Below are positions 15,887-25,853 of a stretch of 64,000 nt of DNA, piece by piece. The position numbers and the translations under genes were made by a program. The stretch comes from Antrihabitans stalagmiti (GTDB lineage Bacteria > Actinomycetota > Actinomycetes > Mycobacteriales > Mycobacteriaceae). Positions within the stretch are counted from its first letter, which is position 1. The number at the start of each line of letters is the position of its first letter. The stretch lies in contig NZ_JAEMNV010000012.1 of the NCBI RefSeq assembly GCF_016482825.1, positions 1-64,000 on the forward strand, written 5' to 3'. The notes beneath the pieces are model-generated. The model did no database searches and had not been told where the DNA came from. It saw only the letters and a program-made list of their open reading frames with translations.

Positions 15887-15957
15887 GCCGCGCCGCGGCT
15901 CGTGCGTCCTTTACGAGGGCCCTACCTCCGAAAAGACTCACGAGCGGCGGAGCCGCC
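15887..15957 (-). repeat. complete dispersed modular palindrome (site B)
   Basis: Small hairpin GCCGC-gcc-GCGGC (15887-15899), left arm beginning CTCGTGCGTCCTTT, a loop, right arm CCGAAAAGACTCACGAG (15928-15944), then small hairpin GCGGC-gga-GCCGC (15944-15956). The loop holds AGGGC as in the other copies, but this copy is more diverged, with a substituted left arm. It fills the gap between the gltD stop and the start of the next gene on the same strand. Confidence 0.75.
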
Positions 15958-15958
15958 T

Positions 15959-17425
15959 CTACCGCTGTGGAGCTGCGGTCGGGAGGATCGGCGACGGCAG
16001 AGCCGTCTCGCCGCACAGGAACTTGTCGACCGCTGCCGCGCACGCGCGACCTTCGGCGATAGCCCAGACGATCAACGACTGGCCACGTCCCATGTCGCCG
16101 GCAACGAAGACGCCGTCGACGGTGGTCGCCCACTCCTTGGTTCGCGCCACGTTGCCACGGTCGGTGTACTCGACACCGAGGCCGTCGAGCAGCCCCGGCT
16201 TCTCGGGACCGACGAAGCCCATCGCAAGCAGGACCAGATCGGCTTCGAGTGTGAAATCGGAGCCTTCGACCTTCTCGAAACGACCCGAGACCATCTTGAC
16301 CTCGTGCGCCTGCAGGCCCGTGACCTTGCCGTTCTCGCCGACGAACTGCTCGGTGTTGACGGAGAACACCCGCTCGCCGCCCTCTTCGTGTGCCGAGGAC
16401 ACCCGGTACATGAGGGGGTAGGTCGGCCACGGCGTCTGGTCGGCACGCTCTTCCGGCGGGCGCGGCATGATCTCGAACTGATGCACGCTCGCAGCACCCT
16501 GACGGTGCGACGTTCCGAGGCAGTCGGCACCGGTGTCGCCGCCGCCGATGATGACGACCTTCTTGCCGCGCGCATGCAGTGGCGGCAGACCGTCTTCGTC
16601 GGTGACGTCGTCGCCGAGCTGAACACGATTGGCCCACGGCAGGAATTCCATCGCCTGATGGATGCCGTCGAGATCACGGCCGGGGATCGGCAGATCACGT
16701 GCGGCGGTCGCGCCACCAGCGAGGACAACCGCGTCGAACTGCGTCTGCAGGTCGGCTGCGGTGATGTCGACACCAACGTCGACGCCTGCCTTGAAGATGG
16801 TGCCCTCGGCTTCCATCTGGGCTAGGCGGCGATCGATGTGGCGCTTCTCCATCTTGAACTCGGGGATGCCGTAGCGCAGCAGACCACCGATGCGGTCGGC
16901 CCGCTCGAACACCGTCACCGTGTGTCCGGCACGCGTAAGCTGCTGTGCCGCAGCAAGTCCCGCAGGACCGGACCCGACGACCGCGATCTTCTTACCGGTC
17001 AGTCGTGTCGGGTAGACGGGCTGGACCCAACCCTCGTCGAAGGCGCGATCGATGATCTCGACCTCGACCTGCTTGATGGTGACCGGATCCTGGTTGATAC
17101 CGAGAACGCAGGACGACTCGCACGGCGCCGGACACAACCGACCCGTGAACTCCGGGAAGTTGTTGGTTGCGTGCAAGCGGTCGATCGATTCGCGCCACCG
17201 GTCCTTGAAGACAAGGTCGTTCCACTCGGGAATGAGGTTTCCGAGCGGGCAACCGTTGTGGCAGAACGGAATACCGCAGTCCATGCAGCGGCTCGCCTGC
17301 GTGCGCAGGGTGTCGGTGGAGAAGTCTTCGTAGACTTCCTTCCAGTCCAAGAGCCGCAGTTCGACAGGCCGACGAACGGGTGTCTCACGGACGGTGTGCT
17401 TCAAAAATCCGCTGGGATCACCCAC
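15959..17425 (-). CDS. gltD: glutamate synthase small subunit
   Basis: A 488-residue subunit of NADPH-dependent glutamate synthase, which passes electrons from NADPH through FAD and iron-sulfur clusters to the large subunit. The N-terminal cysteine clusters are [17 protein letters not shown] and CPAPCESSC. The FAD-binding loop is [13 protein letters not shown] and the NADPH loop [11 protein letters not shown]; the C-terminal [20 protein letters not shown] completes the fold. Its start overlaps the end of gltB by eight bases, so the two are translationally coupled. Length is normal for the family. Confidence 0.97.
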   Translation of the reverse strand: MGDPSGFLKHTVRETPVRRPVELRLLDWKEVYEDFSTDTLRTQASRCMDCGIPFCHNGCPLGNLIPEWNDLVFKDRWRESIDRLHATNNFPEFTGRLCPAPCESSCVLGINQDPVTIKQVEVEIIDRAFDEGWVQPVYPTRLTGKKIAVVGSGPAGLAAAQQLTRAGHTVTVFERADRIGGLLRYGIPEFKMEKRHIDRRLAQMEAEGTIFKAGVDVGVDITAADLQTQFDAVVLAGGATAARDLPIPGRDLDGIHQAMEFLPWANRVQLGDDVTDEDGLPPLHARGKKVVIIGGGDTGADCLGTSHRQGAASVHQFEIMPRPPEERADQTPWPTYPLMYRVSSAHEEGGERVFSVNTEQFVGENGKVTGLQAHEVKMVSGRFEKVEGSDFTLEADLVLLAMGFVGPEKPGLLDGLGVEYTDRGNVARTKEWATTVDGVFVAGDMGRGQSLIVWAIAEGRACAAAVDKFLCGETALPSPILPTAAPQR

Positions 17426-20400
17426 GAGCTGCCTCCATTATCGCTTCGTCTACGTCCTTGCCGTTCTTCTTGGCTTCGGAGATAGCGAGCAGTACCTTCT
17501 TGTAGTCGCGCGGCATCACCTTGACGAAGTGGTTCACCTGCTGCGACCAATCGGCCAGAATGCGTTCCGCCACAGCCGAACCCGTCTCGTCACGATGACG
17601 GACGACGATGTCGTGCAGCCAGGTGAAGTCGTCACCTGACAGTTCGTCGAGGTCGACCAGCTCCGAGTTCAGGTTCGCCTCGAAAGTCGACTTCGGGTCG
17701 TAGATGTAGGCGACGCCACCGGACATGCCGGCACCGAAGTTACGTCCGGTCTCGCCGAGGATGACGACCTTGCCGCCGGTCATGTACTCGCACGCGTGGT
17801 CACCGACACCTTCGACGACCGCAGTCGCTCCCGAGTTGCGAACGGCGAACCGCTCGCCTGCGACACCGCGGATGAGGGCTTCACCGTTGGTTGCGCCGAA
17901 CAGGATGACGTTGCCCGCGATGATGTTGTCCTCGGCGACGAACTCCGGCGGCGCGAACTTCGATGGCCGCACCACCAGGTGGCCGCCCGAAAGTCCCTTG
18001 CCGACATAGTCGTTCGCATCGCCGTACACCCGCAGGGTCATGCCGTTCGGCACGAATGCGCCGAAGCTGTTGCCTGCGGACCCGGTGAACGTGATGTCGA
18101 TCGTGTCGTCGGGGAGTCCGGCGCCACCGTATGCCTTGGTCACCTCGTGGCCGAGCATGGTGCCGACGGTCCGGTTGACGTTGGTGATCTTCGACTCGAA
18201 GACCACCTTCTCACCACGATCGAGGGCAACCCTGCTCTGGACGATGAGCTGCTGATCGAGTGCCTTGTCGAGACCGTGATCCTGCGTACCCGTGTTGTAC
18301 AGGTTCTGGTTCATAAACGCGGTTTCGACGTTTTCGAGGATCGGCGACAAATCGAGCTTCGACGCCTTCCAGTGCTCCTTGGCCTTGGTGAGGTCGAGCA
18401 ACTCGACCTGACCGACGGCTTCGTTGAGCGTCCGGAAGCCGAACTCCGCGAGGAATTCGCGCACCTCTTCGGCGATGAACATGAAGAAGTTCTCGACGAA
18501 TTCGGGCTTGCCCGCGAAACGCTTGCGCAACACCGGGTTCTGCGTCGCAACACCGACCGGGCACGTGTCGAGATGACACACACGCATCATGATGCAGCCA
18601 CTGACGACGAGCGGAGCGGTCGCGAAACCGAACTCCTCGCCACCGAGCAGTGCGGCGACCATGACGTCGCGACCGGTCTTGAGCTGACCGTCGACCTGCA
18701 CGACGATCCGGTCACGAAGACCGTTGAGCAGCAGCGTCTGCTGGGTCTCGGCGAGGCCGAGCTCCCACGGTGCGCCGGCGTGCTTCATCGAGGTCAACGG
18801 CGTTGCACCGGTACCGCCGTCGTGGCCGGAGATCAGGACGACGTCCGCGTGTGCCTTGGAGACACCCGCGGCGACAGTGCCGACCCCGACCTCGGACACG
18901 AGTTTCACGTGAATCCGTGCACCGGGGTTGGCGTTCTTCAGATCGTGGATCAGCTGAGCGAGATCCTCGATGGAGTAGATGTCGTGGTGCGGCGGCGGCG
19001 AGATCAGACCGACGCCGGGTGTGGAGTGCCTGACCTCGGCGACCCACGGGTACACCTTGTGCGCTGGCAGCTGGCCACCCTCGCCGGGCTTGGCACCCTG
19101 GGCCATCTTGATCTGGATGTCCGTGCAGTTGGTCAGGTAGTGCGACGTGACACCGAAGCGTCCCGACGCGACCTGCTTGATCGCACTGCGTCGCCAATCG
19201 CCGTTCTCGTCGGGTTCGAAGCGCGACACACTTTCGCCGCCCTCACCGGAGTTCGAACGACCGCCGAGGCGGTTCATCGCGATGGCGAGCGTCTCGTGCG
19301 CTTCGGCCGAGATCGAGCCGTAGCTCATCGCACCCGTCGAGAAGCGTTTGACGATATCCGACGCAGGCTCGACTTCCTCGATCGGAATCGACTCGCGGGT
19401 CTCGGTCTTGAACCGGAACAACCCACGCAGAGACGCCAACTGCTCCGACTGATCGTCGACGAGCTGGGTGTACTCCTTGAAGATCTGGTACTGCCCGGTG
19501 CGGGTCGCGTGCTGCAGCTTGAACACCGTGTCCGGGTTGAACAGGTGGTATTCGCCCTCACGACGCCACTGGTAGTCGCCACCGGTCTCGAGCTCGCGAT
19601 GCGCGCGTTCCTGCCGGTTCTCCAGGAACGCCGTCGCATGCCTTGCCGCAATATCGGTGGCGATCTCGTCGAGACCGATGCCGCCGAGATGGCTGCGGAG
19701 TCCGACGAAGTACTCGTCCACAAGTTCCTGCGACAGGCCGATGACCTGGAACAGCTGTGCACCCGTGTACGACGCGACGGTGGAGATGCCCATCTTGGAC
19801 ATCACCTTCAGCACACCCTTGCCTGCGGCCTTGATGTAGTTGTTCACAGCGGTCTGGAAGTCGATGCCGGTGAGAGCACCACGCTCCACCATGTCTTCGA
19901 CCGATTCGAACGCCATGTACGGGTTGATCGCCGCAGCACCGAAACCGACCAGCGTCGCCATATGGTGCACCTCGCGGGCGTCACCGGCCTCGATGATCAG
20001 ACCGACCTTGGTGCGGGTCCGCTCACGAACGAGATGGTGATGGACAGCAGAGGTAAGCAGCAGCGACGGGATCGGCGCCAACTTCTCGTTCGACTCACGG
20101 TCCGAGAGCACGATGATGCGCGCGCCACCGTCGATCGCTGCAGAAACCTGAGCACGAATCGCCTCGAGGGAAGCGCGGAGCCCGTCGCCACCTTCGGCGA
20201 CCGGGTACAGCCCGCGGACGACAACCGAGCGCAGACCTTCCTGAGTTCCGTCGTCGTTGATGTGGACCAGCTTCGACAGGTCGTCGTTGTGCAGGATCGG
20301 CTGCGGAAGCACGATCTGCTGACACGCCTCGGGTCCCGGGTTGAGCAGGTCGCCCTCGGGTCCGATCGTGCCGCCGAGGCTGGTGACGACCTCTTCGCGG

Positions 20401-22013
20401 ATCGCATCGAGCGGCGGGTTGGTGACCTGGGCGAACAACTGCTGGAAGTAGTCGAACAGCAGCCTCGGCCGCGTCGACAGAACTGCAACGGGAGTGTCGG
20501 TGCCCATCGAGCCGATTGCTTCGGCACCGGTCTTGGCCATCGGCGAGACCAGCAGGTTCAGTTCTTCGTTGGTGTAGCCGAAGATCTGCTGGCGGATCAG
20601 CACGCGGTCGTGCGACATGTGCACGTGCGGACGATCGGGCAGGTCGGCGAGTTCGGTCAGACCCTCGTCGAGCCACTGCTGATACGGCTGCTCCGATGCA
20701 AGCTGGGCTTTGATCTCGTCGTCGCTGACGATCCGGCCCTGCTCGGTGTCCACGAGGAACATACGACCGGGCTGCAGCCGGACCTTCTTGATCACCTTCG
20801 CGGGATCGATGTCGAGAACGCCGACCTCGGACGCCATGACGACGAGTCCGTCGTCGGTGACCCAGATGCGGCTCGGGCGCAGACCGTTGCGGTCGAGCAC
20901 AGCGCCGACGAGGGTGCCGTCGGTGAAGCAGACCGATGCTGGTCCGTCCCACGGCTCCATCAGCGAGGAGTGGTACTTGTAGAACGCGCGACGAGCCGGG
21001 TCCATGCTTTCGTGACGTTCCCACGCTTCGGGGATCATCATCAGGACCGCGTGCGGCAAGCTGCGCCCGCCGAGGTGCAGCAGTTCGAGCACCTCGTCGA
21101 AGCGGGCGGTATCACTGGCGCCCGGAGTGCAGACGGGAAAGATCTTCTCGAGCGAGTCCTCGCCGAACACACTGGTCTCGATGAGCGCCTCGCGGGCACG
21201 CATCCAGTTCTCGTTGCCGGTGACGGTGTTGATTTCGCCGTTGTGGGCGACACGGCGGAACGGGTGCGCCAGCGGCCACGACGGGAACGTGTTGGTGGAG
21301 AAGCGCGAGTGGACCAGGCCCAATGCACTTTCGAGCCGGTCGTCCTGCAGATCCAGGTAGAACGCCTTCAGCTGCGGCGTGGTCAACATGCCCTTGTAGA
21401 CGAAGGTGCGTCCGGACAGGCTCGGGAAGTAGACGGTCTCGCTGCCGGTGGCACCACGGCCTGCACCGTCGGTACCGAGTTCGTGTTCGGCACGCTTACG
21501 GATGACGTAGGCACGACGTTCGAGTTCCATGCCGGTGACAGGGGTGCGCGAACCTGGCTTGGGGCCGATGAAGACCTGCCGGAACGTCGGCATCGCATCG
21601 CGGGCAAGGGCGCCGAGTGAGGATTCGTCGGTCGGCACTTCGCGCCAGCCGAGGACAGCCAGGCCTTCTTCGACGACGATCTGCTCGACACCGATAGCGG
21701 CCTTGGCCGCTTCTGCACGGGCCTGCGGCAAGAACGCGATACCCGTTGCGTAGGAACCTTCCGGCGGCAGCTCGAAGTCGAGGATCGCTCGGAAGAACGT
21801 ATCGGGGACCTGCAGCAGAATTCCTGCACCGTCACCGGTATTGGGCTCTGCGCCAGCTGCGCCACGGTGCTCGAGGTTGACCAGGGCCGTGATGGCCTTG
21901 TCGACGATGTCTCGGCTGCGCCGTCCGTGCATATCGACGACAAACGCGACACCACACGAATCGTGCTCGTTCGCCGGGTCGTAGAGGCCTTGACGGCCTG
22001 GAGGTTGCTTCAT
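17418..22013 (-). CDS. gltB: glutamate synthase large subunit
   Basis: A 1531-residue enzyme that makes two glutamates from glutamine and 2-oxoglutarate. The nucleophile Cys20 in HDSCGVAF follows a 19-residue propeptide that is removed to free the catalytic cysteine. Domains in order: class II amidotransferase (20-420), central linker, FMN-binding synthase barrel with [12 protein letters not shown], the 3Fe-4S cysteines in [15 protein letters not shown], and the C-terminal GXGXG helix domain. The ribosome-binding site is GAAGG. gltD follows at once, giving the whole ammonia-assimilation enzyme in one operon. Confidence 0.98.
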   Translation of the reverse strand: MKQPPGRQGLYDPANEHDSCGVAFVVDMHGRRSRDIVDKAITALVNLEHRGAAGAEPNTGDGAGILLQVPDTFFRAILDFELPPEGSYATGIAFLPQARAEAAKAAIGVEQIVVEEGLAVLGWREVPTDESSLGALARDAMPTFRQVFIGPKPGSRTPVTGMELERRAYVIRKRAEHELGTDGAGRGATGSETVYFPSLSGRTFVYKGMLTTPQLKAFYLDLQDDRLESALGLVHSRFSTNTFPSWPLAHPFRRVAHNGEINTVTGNENWMRAREALIETSVFGEDSLEKIFPVCTPGASDTARFDEVLELLHLGGRSLPHAVLMMIPEAWERHESMDPARRAFYKYHSSLMEPWDGPASVCFTDGTLVGAVLDRNGLRPSRIWVTDDGLVVMASEVGVLDIDPAKVIKKVRLQPGRMFLVDTEQGRIVSDDEIKAQLASEQPYQQWLDEGLTELADLPDRPHVHMSHDRVLIRQQIFGYTNEELNLLVSPMAKTGAEAIGSMGTDTPVAVLSTRPRLLFDYFQQLFAQVTNPPLDAIREEVVTSLGGTIGPEGDLLNPGPEACQQIVLPQPILHNDDLSKLVHINDDGTQEGLRSVVVRGLYPVAEGGDGLRASLEAIRAQVSAAIDGGARIIVLSDRESNEKLAPIPSLLLTSAVHHHLVRERTRTKVGLIIEAGDAREVHHMATLVGFGAAAINPYMAFESVEDMVERGALTGIDFQTAVNNYIKAAGKGVLKVMSKMGISTVASYTGAQLFQVIGLSQELVDEYFVGLRSHLGGIGLDEIATDIAARHATAFLENRQERAHRELETGGDYQWRREGEYHLFNPDTVFKLQHATRTGQYQIFKEYTQLVDDQSEQLASLRGLFRFKTETRESIPIEEVEPASDIVKRFSTGAMSYGSISAEAHETLAIAMNRLGGRSNSGEGGESVSRFEPDENGDWRRSAIKQVASGRFGVTSHYLTNCTDIQIKMAQGAKPGEGGQLPAHKVYPWVAEVRHSTPGVGLISPPPHHDIYSIEDLAQLIHDLKNANPGARIHVKLVSEVGVGTVAAGVSKAHADVVLISGHDGGTGATPLTSMKHAGAPWELGLAETQQTLLLNGLRDRIVVQVDGQLKTGRDVMVAALLGGEEFGFATAPLVVSGCIMMRVCHLDTCPVGVATQNPVLRKRFAGKPEFVENFFMFIAEEVREFLAEFGFRTLNEAVGQVELLDLTKAKEHWKASKLDLSPILENVETAFMNQNLYNTGTQDHGLDKALDQQLIVQSRVALDRGEKVVFESKITNVNRTVGTMLGHEVTKAYGGAGLPDDTIDITFTGSAGNSFGAFVPNGMTLRVYGDANDYVGKGLSGGHLVVRPSKFAPPEFVAEDNIIAGNVILFGATNGEALIRGVAGERFAVRNSGATAVVEGVGDHACEYMTGGKVVILGETGRNFGAGMSGGVAYIYDPKSTFEANLNSELVDLDELSGDDFTWLHDIVVRHRDETGSAVAERILADWSQQVNHFVKVMPRDYKKVLLAISEAKKNGKDVDEAIMEAARG

Positions 22014-22324
22014 ACCTAGCCTTCGTATGGCATCGACGACCAGCGGCTCTGATGGTCATCCCAGTGCAGTTATGGCCCTGAGTTCTTCACGCAGGGGCAA
22101 TGCGGGGTGTCGACACGCGTCACGCGTTCGACACCTCCGATCAGCTTTCGGCCGCTCGGATGCCGGACTACCTGATTCCGGCGTAAGAGGAAACGATAAG
22201 TCAGAACAGGGGCCCAGTACCAACTTAGGGCCGCCTTATTACCCGCGCGAGCTGGGGCTACTCGACGCGAGATCGCATTTTGTGCGACCCACGGGCAAGT
22301 GTAATGCGCTGTTGTCCCCGCTTC
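22014..22324. other. 311-bp non-coding leader/promoter region of gltBD
   Basis: No supported gene lies between the gltB start and the end of the tetR gene. It should hold the gltBD promoter. It contains an inverted repeat at 22106-22135 and GC-rich stretches. I see no clear match to a GlnR box or known riboswitch by eye. Confidence 0.5.
22106..22135. promoter_or_regulatory. inverted repeat in the gltB leader
   Basis: GGTGTCGA (22106-22113) pairs with TCGACACC (22128-22135), enclosing two direct copies of CACGCGT. The site lies 93 bases before the gltB ATG. It could be an operator or a leader hairpin; there is no run of U on either strand to make it a standard terminator. Confidence 0.4.
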
Positions 22325-22885
22325 TTACCGTGACTTCGTTAACAAGGACGTCGCGAGGTCGGAGATCAACGGTCGTGGGTCGAAATCCGGCGCAGGCATC
22401 GTCAATTGATGGAGGATCGCACCTTCCAGGTAATCCATCAAGATCAGAGCGTGCGCCGCCGGGTCGTCGGACAACTCGACGAGCAGTCCTTCCACCCACT
22501 CGACCAGGGTTCGGCGGGCCGTGCGGAACGGCGCTTGCATCGATTCGGTCGTCGCGGATTCGAGCATCAGGGTGTACCGCGCTGTCGTCCGGATTCTGTC
22601 CGCACCGACGGAATGCAGTGCCCACGCCGTCGTGGCGTCGATCAACTCGTCGATCGATTGTGGCGTCGGTAACCGACTCAGGCGTTCCCAATCGAGTTTG
22701 TCCCGCACGACGAGGCGATCGACCACCCCGACGAGGAGCGCCTCGCGCGTGCGGAAGTAATTGGAAGAGGTTCCAGTCGGGACGCCGGCAACGTCGTCGA
22801 CACCACGATGGGTCAGTCCTTTACTTCCTCGTGTGCCGAGGACTTCGATCGCTGCGTCGAGGACGATCTCGCGCTTTGTTGCCAT
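22325..22885 (-). CDS. TetR family regulator
   Basis: A 186-residue TetR repressor. The N-terminal DNA-binding part reads KREIVLDAAIEVLGTRGSKG then GVDDVAGVPTGTSSNYF, with the recognition helix GTSSNYFRTREALL. A palindrome TACTACATAAGTAGTA lies eight bases before its own ATG, pointing to autoregulation. Close variants of the same site occur twice in front of the FAD monooxygenase at 24661, so that gene is the probable target. The GGDEF gene between them is divergent from tetR and may be under the same control. Confidence 0.9.
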   Translation of the reverse strand: MATKREIVLDAAIEVLGTRGSKGLTHRGVDDVAGVPTGTSSNYFRTREALLVGVVDRLVVRDKLDWERLSRLPTPQSIDELIDATTAWALHSVGADRIRTTARYTLMLESATTESMQAPFRTARRTLVEWVEGLLVELSDDPAAHALILMDYLEGAILHQLTMPAPDFDPRPLISDLATSLLTKSR

Positions 22886-22892
22886 ATCCGAA

Positions 22893-22908
22893 TACTACAT
22901 AAGTAGTA
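22893..22908. promoter_or_regulatory. TetR operator copy 1
   Basis: TACTACATAAGTAGTA is a near-perfect inverted repeat in the 62-bp gap between tetR and the divergent CHASE-GGDEF gene. It shares the pattern YACTACA-N3-GTAGTR with the two sites at 24614 and 24634. Confidence 0.7.
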
Positions 22909-22947
22909 GGAACGTAACGACGACGGTGACCACCGACGACGCCTAAG

Positions 22948-24594
22948 GTGAGCACGGTGAACGATCGCCCCCACACGGCCGGTCGGCCCGCGACCTGGCG
23001 CGGAGTCGCGTTGGCGATCGTGATTTTGTTGATTGCCGCGACTGTCGCGGCGACCTGGCAGGCACGGCAGCAGATCCGTGCAGCCCAGGATTCCCGTCTC
23101 GCCTACGAGGCGACCCGAATCGACGACGCCCTGGAACAGCGGATGCGTGCGTACTCGCAGATCCTGTTGGGTGGACGCGCACTGTTCCTCGGTTCGCAAT
23201 CGGTCGAACTCGGCGAGTGGGTGTCCAACGTCGCAGCGCTCAACCTGTCCGAGCGCTATCCGGGCGTCAAATCGCTGTCGTTCGCCCCTGCTGTGCCAGC
23301 AGACCGACTCGACGCTTTCGTCGCCGACGTTCGACGCAAGCCTGTGCCGCCCGAGTTTCCCGAGCCGAAGGTGTTCACCGAGTTCACGCCGCGCTCGCCG
23401 ACCGGCATTCCGTCGTCGCCGCCGGTGCACTCGCCAATTCTGTATGTGGCACCGATGACACCGGAAAACGTTCGGGTTGTCGGCGTCGACATGATGCAAG
23501 ACCCGACGCGCCGCGCTGCGATGGAAAAGGCCGCCTCCACCAACAGGACGACGCTCACCCCCAAGTTGCGGCTGGCCGGAGAGGTGGACGAGTCCGCCGG
23601 TTTCATCGTCTATCTCGCGGTCAAGCGGAAGGGCGAGCTGCTCGGCTGGCTCACCGCCGCCTTCCGGGCCGAGGAATTTATGGGCGGACTTCTCGGCGAC
23701 GCGCGGCCGCCCATCGATTTCGACATCAGGGACGACTCGGGCGAATTGCTCTATTCCACCGCAGGTATCTACGCCGACGGCGCACCCCGCCCGTTGCCCG
23801 ACTCCGACGGTCGGCCGTCCCTCACAAGGGCGCCGAACCTGTCCGGGTATCCATGGACGGTTCGGTACGTAGCCTCTCCCACGTTTGCGACGACCGCGGA
23901 CAAAGTGACGCCATGGGCGACGGCAATCGCGGGTGGCCTCGTCACTCTGCTTGTCCTCGCGGTCACACTCACCGGCGCTGGTTGGCGCCGCGAAGCTCTT
24001 CGTCTCGCGTCGCAGACCGAGGCTCTGCAGAAGTCGGAAGCTGCCGTTCGGCACCTTGCCACACACGATCCGCTGACCGGGCTGCCGAACAGAATGCTGT
24101 TTCTCGAACGCCTCGAGTCCGCGCTGCAATCGATAGAGCCCACTGCCGGATTCACGCTTGCATACGTTGATATCGACGGGTTCAAGGCTGTCAACGACAC
24201 GTACGGCCACCGCGCGGGCGACGAGTTGCTGCAGGCGATCGCCGGACGTCTGCTTTCGCGGGTCCGTGACACCGATACCGTCGCGCGGATCGGCGGCGAC
24301 GAGTTCGCGATTCTCATCGTCGACGACAAGTCTGGCGGCGATGCTGCGGACATTGCCGGCGATATAGGCAACGACGTCGTGGCTCGGCTCGGCGAGCCGT
24401 ACGCCCTGGAAGCGATCGAGGATGGCACGACCGTGTCGATAGGTGCGAGCGTCGGTATGGCGTTGTATCCGTGCGACGGAAGCGTCGGCGACGACCTCGT
24501 CCATGCGGCCGATTCTGCGATGCTGCGAGCCAAACGGTCCGGCCGAGGACGCGCAGCCCTGGCAGGTTCGGAGCAGTTGCCGAGCTCACTCTGA
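22948..24594 (+). CDS. membrane CHASE-GGDEF diguanylate cyclase
   Basis: A 548-residue sensor enzyme making cyclic-di-GMP. Membrane helix 1 is about 18-37, an extracytoplasmic CHASE sensor domain spans about 70-270, helix 2 is about 324-343, and the cyclase domain follows with intact GGDEF at 449-453. The I-site is kept (RDTD, 440-443), so product inhibition is expected, unlike the GAF-GGDEF-EAL enzyme at 4.4-6.3 kb. A GTG start at 22948 fits the topology. It lies between the tetR gene and the FAD monooxygenase, both linked to the same operator. Confidence 0.92.
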   Translation: MSTVNDRPHTAGRPATWRGVALAIVILLIAATVAATWQARQQIRAAQDSRLAYEATRIDDALEQRMRAYSQILLGGRALFLGSQSVELGEWVSNVAALNLSERYPGVKSLSFAPAVPADRLDAFVADVRRKPVPPEFPEPKVFTEFTPRSPTGIPSSPPVHSPILYVAPMTPENVRVVGVDMMQDPTRRAAMEKAASTNRTTLTPKLRLAGEVDESAGFIVYLAVKRKGELLGWLTAAFRAEEFMGGLLGDARPPIDFDIRDDSGELLYSTAGIYADGAPRPLPDSDGRPSLTRAPNLSGYPWTVRYVASPTFATTADKVTPWATAIAGGLVTLLVLAVTLTGAGWRREALRLASQTEALQKSEAAVRHLATHDPLTGLPNRMLFLERLESALQSIEPTAGFTLAYVDIDGFKAVNDTYGHRAGDELLQAIAGRLLSRVRDTDTVARIGGDEFAILIVDDKSGGDAADIAGDIGNDVVARLGEPYALEAIEDGTTVSIGASVGMALYPCDGSVGDDLVHAADSAMLRAKRSGRGRAALAGSEQLPSSL

Positions 24595-24613
24595 CACCGC
24601 ACTACAGACGATG

Positions 24614-24629
24614 CACTACATCGGTAGTG
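24614..24629. promoter_or_regulatory. TetR operator copy 2
   Basis: CACTACATCGGTAGTG is an inverted repeat matching the tetR operator at 22893. It lies 32 bases before the ATG of the FAD monooxygenase. Confidence 0.65.
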
Positions 24630-24633
24630 TTTT

Positions 24634-24649
24634 CACTACAAAAGTAGTA
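24634..24649. promoter_or_regulatory. TetR operator copy 3
   Basis: CACTACAAAAGTAGTA lies 20 bp (two helical turns) beyond copy 2 and 11 bases before the ATG of the FAD monooxygenase. The two-turn spacing would suit two dimers on one face of the DNA. Confidence 0.65.
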
Positions 24650-24660
24650 GCTTGGTCTGC

Positions 24661-25689
24661 ATGACCAGATCAGCAGCAATCATCGGCGGCGGCATCGGCG
24701 GACTCGCCACCGCCAACTACCTCCACCAGCACGGCTGGACCGTCGACGTCTTCGAACGCGCCGACGCACTACCGACGACGGGAACCGCTCTCGGCATGTG
24801 GCCGGGCGCACTGACCGCACTCGATGCCATCGGGCACGGAGACGCCGTCCGCTCGATCGGAAGCCGGCAACAGCACGGCGAGTTCCAGCGCCCGGACGGT
24901 TCCGTCATCGCCAACATCACCACCAGCGAAGGCACGTCGGTACTGATATCCCGACCACCGCTGCTCGCCACCCTGGCGAGCGGCCTCCCTGATGGGGTCG
25001 TGAAGTTCTCCACCACGATCGAGTCCGTCGCCGACCTCGGTGGGTACGACGTGATCGTCGGAGCGGACGGAGTGAACAGCCGCGTCCGGACCGCGGTCGT
25101 CGGGAGCCGCGTAGATCCGATCTACGTCGGCGTCAGCGCACTGGTCGGTCGGGCCCCGGGCACGACGGATACGGTCGCCGAAACCTGGGGTGAAGGCAAG
25201 ATCTTCGGCGTCACGCCACGCGACGGCGACCTGACGAACTGGTTCGCCGCATACAGAGAGGATCCCGACGTTGAACCGCCGGCGGAACCTCTCGAATTTC
25301 TCCGGGAGTATTTCGGCCATTGGCACGCCGAGGTCACGGACACCCTCGACCGTATCGACGCGACGTCGATCATTCACTACCGGATCAAGCGGATGCCGAA
25401 ACTGCGGTCCTACTTCAGCGGGAACACAGTGCTCGTCGGCGATGCAGCCCACGCGATGCCGCCCAACCTCGGCCGCGGTGCCTGCGAAACGCTGATCGAC
25501 TCCATCGCACTCGGGCGCGCACTCGACGAGCATGGCGTCGAGAAGGGTCTGCGGCGGTACGACTCGGAGCGACGTAAAGCGACCCAGAAACTGGTGACGG
25601 GCGCGACGTTGATGAATCACGTCGCCATGAGCACCCGCTTCACCGGGGCACGCGACGTAGCGCTGCGGATAGCGACGCGGTTTGCATGA
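24661..25689 (+). CDS. FAD-dependent monooxygenase
   Basis: A 342-residue flavoprotein of the aromatic hydroxylase (UbiH/PHBH-like) type. The FAD loop GGGIGGLATANYL lies at residues 8-20 and the second FAD motif is LVGDAAHAMPPNLGRGACE. The central DVIVGADGVNSRVR is the usual dinucleotide-contact motif. No membrane segment. Such enzymes hydroxylate small aromatics or inactivate drugs, and the TetR operators in front suggest induction by the substrate. The substrate is not identified. The ATG at 24661 was chosen because it sits just ahead of the Rossmann motif. Confidence 0.88.
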   Translation: MTRSAAIIGGGIGGLATANYLHQHGWTVDVFERADALPTTGTALGMWPGALTALDAIGHGDAVRSIGSRQQHGEFQRPDGSVIANITTSEGTSVLISRPPLLATLASGLPDGVVKFSTTIESVADLGGYDVIVGADGVNSRVRTAVVGSRVDPIYVGVSALVGRAPGTTDTVAETWGEGKIFGVTPRDGDLTNWFAAYREDPDVEPPAEPLEFLREYFGHWHAEVTDTLDRIDATSIIHYRIKRMPKLRSYFSGNTVLVGDAAHAMPPNLGRGACETLIDSIALGRALDEHGVEKGLRRYDSERRKATQKLVTGATLMNHVAMSTRFTGARDVALRIATRFA

Positions 25690-25853
25690 GGCGCCGAAAT
25701 TCAGCACGCAGACAACCTCCAGCATGCGCCAAGTAGGTGTTTACGCGCACTAACAGGCACTGTGAAGCTGCCCACAAGACAGTTCGATGACTTCTGCCTC
25801 GGGATTGCACCTGTCACCCTGATGAGACAGCAGACGATGATTCGGAGTCACGA

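Noticed and set aside
15384-16637. 417-codon extension of the cyclotransferase-fold frame into gltD
   Set aside because: The upstream part reads through the palindromic repeat and gltD in a wrong frame; only the final 162 codons carry the YGSNM fold.
17796-21620. 1274-codon open frame on the + strand inside gltB
   Set aside because: It is the antisense mirror of a well-formed gltB gene; high-GC codon use opens the opposite strand. It has no domain, no ribosome-binding site and repetitive Arg/Asp/Val content.
22813-24504. 563-codon - strand frame opposite the CHASE-GGDEF gene
   Set aside because: Shadow of a gene with an intact GGDEF motif; would also cross the TetR operator and part of the tetR gene.
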